From Primulina eburnea (Eukaryota > Streptophyta > Magnoliopsida > Lamiales > Gesneriaceae): 64,000 nt of DNA. The stretch is taken from positions 10,213,485 through 10,277,484 of the forward strand of contig NC_133102.1 of the NCBI RefSeq assembly GCF_022965805.1, in the 5' to 3' direction. Both the position numbers and the translations under genes were made by a program. The notes under the pieces are model-generated. The model did not search any database. It saw nothing but the letters and a program-made list of their open reading frames with translations, and was not told the DNA's origin. The stretch's first letter is position 1. Every line of letters begins with the position of its first letter. Below, piece after piece: positions 56,553-64,000 of this stretch.

Positions 56553-56699
56553 ACCGCAGAATTGACGAATCAGTCAAGAATTAAGCGAATCAGCCAATAA
56601 CTAGACGAATCAGCCAGTCATTAAGCGAATCAGCCAAAGTTTAGACGAATCAGTCGATAATTAGACGAATCAGCCAATAGCCAGGCGAATCAACCAATG
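56553..56699 (-). repeat. 22-bp tandem array CGAATCAGCCA
   Basis: About seven units of roughly 21-22 bp with the core cgaatcagYcaa. In element sense this lies downstream of the TATA region. The nested LTR inserted into its last unit. Confidence 0.75.
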
Positions 56700-57221
56700 T
56701 GTGGGGACCCGGATGCTAATCAATTTCTTAATCATTATTGGGACTAATTATTCAATTATAAAACAGGGTCAAATTTTTTTTTAAAAATAGTGCGGAACGT
56801 AGTGAAATAAAATATATATACATCTCAGTATATATAAAATACAAATCCTGTATCACAAAACATTTATTCAAACTAGGGATTATTAACTAGGATCAAGTAT
56901 CCAACCCTATCTCTAATCCAAGTCCGGTGCCTCCACTCTAATCATGATCTCTCTCTTCATCTCCTGAACCCTGAACCTGTCCCACCTATTGTCATGTACA
57001 CATACAGACAAGACAACAGCCGGATAACTCTGGTGAGAATAAATCCCAGTATAAATCAACGAAACATGCAATCATATAAATAAATATAAATCATGTAATC
57101 AGGTAACATCAATATGTAACAAAATCTGAAACATAATCAATATCAAGAGGTCAACAATACTCGTAGCTACACAATTTAGACTAGACTCAATCCTAGTCTA
57201 GGGATCCCGGTTTCCAGATGT

Positions 57222-57365
57222 GGTGTTCCTATATCGAATTCCGTAATAGAATGAACTCCGTTTCCTATTACTCGATATAACCAAATATGGTATTCCTATA
57301 TCGAATTCCGTAATAGAAGAAATTCCGATTCTATTTACTCAATATAACCAAACATCCAGTGTCCT
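57222..57365 (-). repeat. 72-bp direct duplication
   Basis: Two copies of a block with 'ttcctatatcgaattccg' and 'ctcgatataaccaaa', differing at several bases. It takes the place of the 22-bp array of the outer LTR. Confidence 0.7.
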
Positions 57366-58131
57366 GTCCTAACCGTCATGGACTGTGGTCCTATCGCCAA
57401 TATCCTTTCTTGTGACATCGTGCAATGTGCCCATGGCAATCCCGCCACTTTCAGGCACCTCTGTCACAAGATAACTCATCTAAAACATGCCCCCTATAAT
57501 TCAATAGAACAAGCATATCAAATCAAATCAATGCAAATATGAATGCAATAAAGTAAAGTATGTGATTTAGGGAAACTCAAGTCTAAACCGATTCAAGTCG
57601 ATCTCCCGGTACCACATTGACTTATACCTTCCGTTGCAGTCTCAGTTTCCTGTTCAGTCGAAGTCCTGAACTCAAAGTCTGTCTGGTAATGACAATATAT
57701 GTAATCTCATGTCAATATACCATTCGAATCAATAACAATCTGATTAATCTGGATTTAATTCAAAACCAACGGCATAACGATACAATCTCAGTATCCCCGT
57801 CAATACCCAATCAACAGACATCAATTACAAATCATAACTCATATCCGATACAATCGGTAATTCATTCATAACTCAAATCTGTCCGATTTCAAATCAATAT
57901 AATCAGAAAATCATTACAATTCCATAATCAGTCTGTTCTTCATTCTGACTTCGATTCTACGATGTCTAATATATCAAAAACACCATATATGAATCCTATT
58001 CAATTCTGACAATAGCATAATTTCAAAGCATGTCAAAACGTAGCAAAACTTACGTCAAGTTGTAGCCTACGTCGATAGGATTACGGTACCGGAGTCGGAT
58101 TCAAAATCGGATGGACGGATTGAAATATAAA

Positions 58132-60813
58132 TGTAAAGCCCAAAAATTAATATACGTAAAATCAATGCATTTATTTAATTTATAAAATTTTACTATTTTA
58201 ATTAATTATGTTTATTTGATGCACGTTAAAAATATTTTATCGAGTTTATGTTTCAGGCGAATATTCGATGCGGGATCGAGAGAAATGACCGGCGATGATT
58301 TTTACAAATTTTAAAATGTGGTATTTTATTTCAAGTTAAGAAAACGGCATTTTTAAATGATTTATGAAGTTTTAATATTTTTAAAGTCTAATTTAAATAT
58401 TAAGTTATTTTAGAATTTTAAATTTTTAAAGTTTATCAATTGTGTATTTTATTTTAATTTTTGGGATTTTTAGTAAAATAATAGTTAGTTAGTATTTTAA
58501 TTAGCTTGTTAATTAAATAATTTAGTCAATAATATACTAACTATAACACACCCACACGTTTCTCTCACTTTGTTTGACAAACAAACACACACACACCTTC
58601 ACTTATTCACAAACACACACACATCTTTAGCATATATACAACACACACCCACATTTCATTTAAAACATGTTTGAAGAGTAGCAAAGTTTTCCTTGAGTTC
58701 TTTAAGCAACCGTTCCTTTCCTCTCAAAATTTTCCAGCACATTTCTTTGAGTTTATTTCAAGAAAAATCGAGCCGCGATCGTCTGGATCAACCTTCGCAT
58801 CGTCTCCGCTTCGGTATCGTCATTACGGTATTTTTAAATATCAAAAGGCACGTATATTCTGTTCTTGCTGCATCGATCATGTCATAGTATGTGTTGCGTT
58901 GTTTTTATGCGTAAAATCCATGTATGATGGGTAGTAGTTTGAGCGGTTATTTGATTAGATCGATTTTGGAGAAAAATTTTTAGATCTAAATCACGTTTTT
59001 CTGTTCTTCTTAAAACTGCGAATTTTCGGTCGAGATTTTGAGAAAACTTTCAACAACAAAAACGTAGATCTTTTTGATACCTTCGATTTGATATAAAATT
59101 CGTAATTTTTTGACAAGAAACGAGTGAGTTATGGTCGTTTTTGTGTGACTGCTCAAACCTACGATATAAAGAAAATGATGGTTATCATGTTTTGAAGTTT
59201 TTGAGTTGCAGGCTTCGTTGGTCATCGTTGGGCTTGTGCTATTGCATTTAGATATGTTATGGGATGTATTTAGATGTTATTTGGTGGTTCGTTTGGGTCT
59301 GGATTGGCTTGGAATGTAATAGAAGTCGTAGGAAGCGAAACGATGTCGAAATATGAATTATTGTTGTATTGAAGTTGCTTGTGGATGCTTGGGGACGTTT
59401 GGGGTGTTTGTACGGTTTTGAATCAAGGTAATAGCATCCTAGGATGAGTCTTGAGGTGTTGGTTCATTGTTCTTAGGCTTGAGTTGGAAGAAGGAATCAT
59501 TAAGTTAGTGAATTTCCACGTCCAGAGGCTACACGGACCTCTTTCCGAACCCCGGCACGGAGTCCGTGTGCGTTTTCCTTCAAAATTACGAAATTCCAGA
59601 GTCTACCCGGATCCGTACACGGACCCCTACACGGGGTCCGTGTACCCCCTATTAAAAAAAATTTTAAAATTTTTATTTTTTATTTTTTTAGGATTTGCTT
59701 CGGGGTTCTATATCATGGTTTAGTACGATGGTTAAAAATTTATTTATGTAAAAATGTAGGATTTGTTTTGGGGTTTTATGTCATGGTTTAGTACGATGAT
59801 TAAACGAGGTCAAGTCCGGAGCGAACTAGAATGGCATAAACTACTTATTCACTTTGGTGGTGAGCTCAAGTACCTACGTCTAAGACATGCAAGTTAAGTA
59901 TTTTAAATTCATGTTAGTATGTGCAGTAACGGCCCCAAGCGAGATCCAACGAATCCCTCAACGCCAAGTAAGTATGTTGACGTGCAAAAGAAAATATTTT
60001 AAGTTTTTGGAGGTATGCTAAATGTCTTGTGACCAAATTATGTTAGGATTGGAAAGCGTTAAATTATGAACGGGGACCAATCCGCCCGTTAAATTATGAA
60101 CGGGTTAGATCGAGGTTGGAAAGCGTTAAATTATGAACGGGGACCAACCAGCCCGTTAAATTATGAACGGGGATCTTATGTATGTGGCAGTGGATACGTC
60201 CCTGTCAGCCCAGTACTGTGGTTTGTCTGATCAGGCATTTATTATGTTATGGGTCATTTGCTTTGAAACATCCTCTACGAAAAATATTGAAGTTATGTAT
60301 GTTCAAGTATGTTCAAGTATGCAAGTATGTTTATGAAAAGTTTAAGTTGATGGCACGTCTAATTATGTATGTATGTAAATTCAAGTTTATGATGTAGGTT
60401 TAACTTTCAAGTATGTATGTTATATTTTGAAATTTTATGTGGTTTTATTATGTAGTACTTGCTATCACCAGTTTATACGTGTTGAGTCTTTAGACTCACT
60501 AGACTTGATCGATGCAGGTGAGTATGTTGAGAAGGAGACAGGAGGTGGTGACCAAGGGGCAGGCTTGGACTGAGCGGAAGGCTAAACCCGATGACCACTA
60601 AGTTTATTTTTTTATTAAAAATTTAAAATACTCTGCTTTTATGTTGGATGTGAGACATTTGAAACAAGTATGTTGTTGGAAAATTTATTTGGTGATGTTG
60701 ATTTCAAATATTAATATGATGAATGATGAGTGACGACCTTATATATTTTATGTTTAAGAAAATTTTAAATTTTTCCGCAAATTTTGAAGTAGTAAAAATT
60801 ACGGTACATTACA
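58132..60813 (+). mobile_element. Solo LTR of the plus-strand Tekay family
   Basis: 2682 bp, starts tgtaaagccc and ends acattaca; target duplication ataaa at 58127-58131 and 60814-60818. Homologous over its length to the LTR at 8318-10972 but clearly diverged. It keeps the CACGG/CCGTG array (59532-59643) and the GTTAAATTATGAACGGG block (60055-60175). It is inside the solo LTR 56700-61290, which is inside the outer LTR. Confidence 0.93.
59532..59643 (+). promoter_or_regulatory. CACGG/CCGTG palindrome array in solo LTR
   Basis: CACGGACCT (59532) and CACGGAGTCCGTG (59556) are 24 bp apart. A second group has CCCGGATCCG (59606), CACGGACCCC (59618) and CACGGGGTCCGTG (59630), again 24 bp from first to last. 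The geometry is that of the array at 9721-9903 although the sequence between has changed. Confidence 0.6.
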
Positions 60814-60887
60814 ATAAAGGCGTAAGGATTTTCGTAAACCTCCCTCGACCCTTTCTCGATTTTTACCTCTGAAGACCGACTTGCATG

Positions 60888-60902
60888 TTTATATATATAT
60901 AT
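60888..60902 (-). promoter_or_regulatory. TATA region of the nested solo LTR
   Basis: The minus strand reads TATATATATATAAA, about 50 bp downstream (in LTR sense) of the palindrome array at 60950-61157. Confidence 0.5.
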
Positions 60903-60949
60903 CAGTGCATGCATATGCGAGGTGGCATCATTTTTGCAACACACGTCGC

Positions 60950-61157
60950 ACCGCGGGTGCGCTCCTTTTCTTACCGCGGGTGCGGTGCCTGACCGCGGGT
61001 GCGGTGCCTCCTAGACCGCGGGTGCGGTCTTGTCTCTGTAATTGCACCGCGGGTGCGGCCTTGTTTTCACCGCGGGTGCGGTCACCCTACTGTATCCCTA
61101 CACCAAATTCCAGAAGCACGACCGCGGGTGTGGTGCTATCCTTACCGCGGGTGCGGT
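60950..61157 (-). promoter_or_regulatory. Four 23-bp pairs of the same 14-mer as in Athila
   Basis: Eight units of ACCGCGGGTGCGGT (minus-strand sense ACCGCACCCGCGGT) start at 60950/60973, 60992/61015, 61046/61069 and 61121/61144. Each pair is spaced exactly 23 bp with unrelated 9-nt spacers. In LTR sense the units have the same orientation as in Athila, although the two elements belong to different lineages. Confidence 0.8.
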
Positions 61158-62185
61158 GACTCCTGCACTATATATTTCATAATTTCATTTTTGAAATATG
61201 TTTCTCGGTATCTCGATTGATCTCTTCATAATCACATGACATTATAAATCAATCATCATTAATTACAGTGATTAATTCTCGGGCATTACACAATGACTAT
61301 CGAATCAGCAGACAATACATGCATTGGCTATGACTCAATAGCCTACAAACATCAATTTCATACATACACGGACTATACATCAATAGCCTACAAACATCAG
61401 TCTTATCAATCGCAAATATCAATGCAATAATTAAAGTATGTGATTTAGGGAGACTCGAGTCAAACCTCACTCGAGTGGTGCAATCCCAACTCAATATTAA
61501 TTTATACATGTATCTTCTCGCTCAGAAGAAGAAGAAGTCCCAAATCTACCTCGGTCCATTCTCAATCTGGTAATAACAATCGAATAGGTATAATATCAAT
61601 AAACAACTCAATTCAATACCTGTTTTGATCAATACTCAAATCACAATACACTCTGATCATTGTCAATCGACATACGGTACCACAATACAATCTAAATCAA
61701 TACTGAATCTGATCAATATCAATTAACTGATGTTTTGACGGCATAACAATACTGTCTCGATAACCCCGTCAGTCCAAACATCATAGATATAATACCAGAA
61801 CTCATAATCAATATCGATACCAGTCCTAATCTCAATAACAATACACATCTGATATGAAATCTCAGTCAAATCGACTCCAAAAATCATAACAATCACATAA
61901 ACAGTCCGTTCTTTAATCTGACTTCAATTATACGATGTATACTATGTCAAGATCATCATATATGATTCCTATTCAATTCTGACACTAGCATAATTTCAAA
62001 ACATGTCAGAACGTAGCAAAACTTACGTCCAGTTGTAGCCTGCGTTGATAGGAATACAGTACTGAAGTCGGATTCAAAATCAGACAGACGAATCGCTCGT
62101 AAATCACGATAATAATCTTCGAAGAACTTTTAAAGCTTTTCCCTCAGATTCTCTCGATTTCCTTCTTGTTTTTGCAAATAAAATG

Positions 62186-62206
62186 TTTGTATATATATAT
62201 ATATAC
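62186..62206 (-). promoter_or_regulatory. TATA region of the outer LTR
   Basis: An alternating TA run; the minus strand reads TATATATATATACAAA. It lies about 65 bp downstream, in LTR sense, of the CGCGCATATGCGCG array. Confidence 0.45.
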
Positions 62207-62270
62207 ACACACACACATACATGCATGGACGGCAAGTGGCTCATTGCATGTTCTGCATGTTGCGCGCGCC

Positions 62271-62445
62271 CGCGCATATGCGCCAGAAGCACTGTCCGGC
62301 TACTGCACTACTCGCGCATATGCGCGAACTCAAGTCGCGCATATGCGCGAGGCCTACTGGTCATGCACAACACACCTCGCGCATATGCGCGAGGCCCTCT
62401 GCCTTTTTCGCGCATGTGCGCGCATCAGTGATGCGCACATGCGCG
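62271..62445 (-). promoter_or_regulatory. CGCGCATATGCGCG palindrome array, 23-bp pairs
   Basis: Six 14-bp palindromes start at 62271, 62313, 62336, 62378, 62409 and 62432. 62313/62336 and 62409/62432 are spaced exactly 23 bp; 62271 and 62378 lack a clear partner. The last pair has changed to CGCGCATGTGCGCG and TGCGCACATGCGCG, which are nearly each other's reverse complement. Frames across this array are artefacts of the repeat. Confidence 0.78.
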
Positions 62446-62616
62446 AGGGCTACTGTTCCTCGCACATTTTCATGCATTTTCTCGTCTTTCCCGGTCCGAT
62501 CCGTTCCATCTATATTTACCTTAATTAATCGATAAATCGTTTCAGATTAATTTCATATTACGGTAAATATACTCAAATCATTTCAGATTACGGTAATCAA
62601 ATTCTCGGGCCTTACA

Positions 62617-62653
62617 TTTCTCCCCCTCTAAGATACGATTTCGTCCTCGAAAT
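62617..62653 (-). other. Polypurine tract and conserved 3' motif
   Basis: The minus strand has gatttcgaggacgaaat, then AGAGGGGGAGAAA next to the LTR. The same two parts in the same order are at 1553-1588 and 15836-15870. Confidence 0.8.
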
Positions 62654-64000
62654 CACAAGCAATCCACTTGTGTAATATAGATAATCATATCCTATCTCAA
62701 ATCAGATGTAAGAAGGAGATATACATAAATTACAATAACATCATATCAACGAAATCACTCGTGATAGAATCAATCTCAGAGCAATGGCTATACAACATCC
62801 GTATATACCAATCACCAGTTCAACAATTCCATAACAATTCAATATTGGCATCTGCTACCAAATTTTGTTAATCCCAGTAAAAGATATTTTAAATCTTCGG
62901 CTTCAAATACCAACAGTCATCATCCGACGTTGGCTCATTTAATGCAAAATTTTTGAGCTATCTTCATTTGTTTCCAATTCCATCGCATTTTCGATATCAG
63001 ATCTCTGATCCTATCAAATTCAATCTCAAGTATCATCGAGATATAAATCCCCATATAATGGAAATTAACAGTTCTCACTGTACAACATTTCAAATGATGT
63101 CATCTCAATACTCATCTGATAGTTATTATTGTACATTAATTCACAAGTGACAATACATCGTTCGTTTAGTGCTAACATCCAGCACTACCGGTCCTGGAGG
63201 TTCTCTAGTATCAGGATAGTTCACTCCAACTATCCGTCAATTTATAGACAATAAAGGAAAGAGTTTATTGTATATCCTGCCAAGAGTACAAAATCAACCA
63301 AAAATCCTGGTATGATATAATCAACTCTGGCATTCAATACAATTTGGCCCCCATTTCTGACATACCTCTCAATCGTTTAATCATATTGTACGTCATCCTG
63401 TACAATATAATATATGCAGATTTGAACAATCGTTCAATCATAACCACATCCTGGTACAATCTTGGCAAGATTTCGGTAATTTCATTACAATATTCATAGA
63501 AATGTACTCCCATTTCTATTCAGAAATCAATAATCTGTATAACCAATTCCCTGGTTTTTATCTTTCTATCTTCATCTGTCAGCGATTTAGACATTTCAAT
63601 ACAAATTCTGACATAACTGATTTAATCTGTTTACTTCAAAACTGTCTGTTTGAATTATTACACATTTCCTGTTACCAGAATCATACTGAATCTACTACTG
63701 TGTGCATCTGACAATACCTGTCATTTCACATTCGAAATATCTGCCACAAACAAATCAACGAATATAAAAGTAAAATGTTACCTACCTGATATTCTGATTG
63801 ACACACTGTTCTGACTATCAAAATCAAGTTCTGAACAGTTTGATCAAATTTCTGAACTGCTTTAATCTTCAATATTAGTTCTGATTCGGCTGAATTGTAT
63901 ATACTCTCAACGGTTCATAACAATCGGTATTAAACACGGATTCAGAATGATAGTAATATCGGATCAGATTCGAATATAAATCAATTTCTGACAGTTATGC
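62654..64000 (-). other. Internal region of the Tekay-like element, no gene recognised
   Basis: 1.35 kb directly inside the 3' end of the element. In an intact Tekay the chromodomain and integrase would be read here on the minus strand, but I see neither their motifs nor a long frame. It may be a long untranslated end, a deletion derivative, or very decayed pol. Confidence 0.4.

Larger units (their letters stand above)
56700..61290 (-). mobile_element. Solo LTR nested in the outer LTR
   Basis: Starts tgtggggacc, ends gggcattaca; the target duplication caatg is at 56695-56699 and 61291-61295. Without its own insert it is about 1.9 kb. It shares ends and many blocks with the outer LTR but differs in its repeat modules: a 72-bp duplication at 57222-57365 ('tcctatatcgaattccg') and the ACCGCGGGTGCGGT array at 60950-61157. 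Confidence 0.88.
55917..62616 (-). repeat. Outer LTR (about 2.1 kb without the insert)
   Basis: Two pieces, 55917-56699 and 61296-62616, rejoin at the duplicated caatg. It has a 22-bp tandem array (56553-56699), a palindrome array (62271-62445) and a TA-rich TATA region (62186-62206). It is related to the solo LTR nested in it ('ccacctgttgtcatgtacacatac', 'gcaaaacttacgtcc', 'attctcgggc'). Confidence 0.85.
55917..64000 (-). mobile_element. Tekay-like element, 3' LTR and part of the inside; runs off the window
   Basis: The LTR starts tgtggggacc at 55917 and ends ccttaca at 62616. It is interrupted by a nested solo LTR (56700-61290). Next to it, on the minus strand, is a purine tract (AGAGGGGGAGAAA, 62617-62629) and the motif gatttcgaggacgaaat (62637-62653), as in the other Tekay elements. 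The primer site and other LTR lie beyond the end. The left target site should be tcagt. Confidence 0.8.

Noticed and set aside
60881..61220. Plus-strand frames with repeated CG-R-V-R type residues
   Set aside because: Produced by the ACCGCGGGTGCGGT array; opposite in sense to the LTR.
62166..62535. Three overlapping plus-strand frames rich in Ala/Arg/Met/Cys
   Set aside because: They arise from the CGCGCATATGCGCG repeats, which lack stops in several frames. No protein is implied.

Overview
This 64 kb window is intergenic heterochromatin-like DNA of a flowering plant, probably a eudicot. The lineage is a guess; nothing here identifies the species. I find no host gene. Nearly all recognisable sequence is transposable: Ty3/gypsy elements of the Tekay (Del) and Athila types, Ty1/copia elements with long extra coding regions, solo LTRs, one tRNA-derived SINE, two hAT-type MITEs, one foldback MITE, and a broken pararetrovirus-like remnant. 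Primer sites match initiator-Met tRNA (TGGTATCAGAGC) in the Tekay and copia elements and Asp tRNA in Athila.

Layout. 101-5278: a young, internally deleted Tekay element on the minus strand. 5321-5601: a SINE. 5785-8065: two old LTR remnants. 8313-30620: a full-length but decayed Tekay element on the plus strand; its 3' LTR is split by a 12.1 kb Athila element (18229-30327). 30621-32410: AT-rich DNA with TA runs, a foldback MITE and a tandem array. 32740-34174 and 45403-47130: a pararetrovirus-like pseudogene cut in two by an 11.2 kb minus-strand copia element (34175-45402). 46023-46567 and 50544-51077: hAT MITEs. 47130-55916: nested old copia LTRs and a plus-strand copia pol plus accessory-ORF remnant. 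55917-64000: the 3' LTR of another minus-strand Tekay-like element, holding a solo LTR that itself holds a further solo LTR.

No element looks autonomous. The minus-strand Tekay at 101-5278 lacks the RT active site, RNase H and integrase. The second Tekay has at least six stops or frameshifts in gag-pol. The Athila has one stop and three frameshifts. The copia element has one stop in gag, stops between gag and pol, one stop and one frameshift in RNase H, and one stop in its accessory ORF.

The most unusual signal is a shared promoter design. In several unrelated LTRs, and once inside the Athila element, short GC-rich palindromes sit upstream of a TATA box. In three of these the units are 14 bp and occur in pairs with start-to-start spacing of exactly 23 bp, while the 9-nt spacers differ. 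Athila and a Tekay-type solo LTR use the same 14-mer (ACCGCACCCGCGGT) in the same sense; another Tekay-type LTR uses a different 14-mer (CGCGCATATGCGCG) with the same geometry. Also notable are a complete-looking antisense gene inside the copia element, a sense accessory ORF conserved in two diverged copia elements, and a candidate spliceosomal intron in a Tekay gag-pol.
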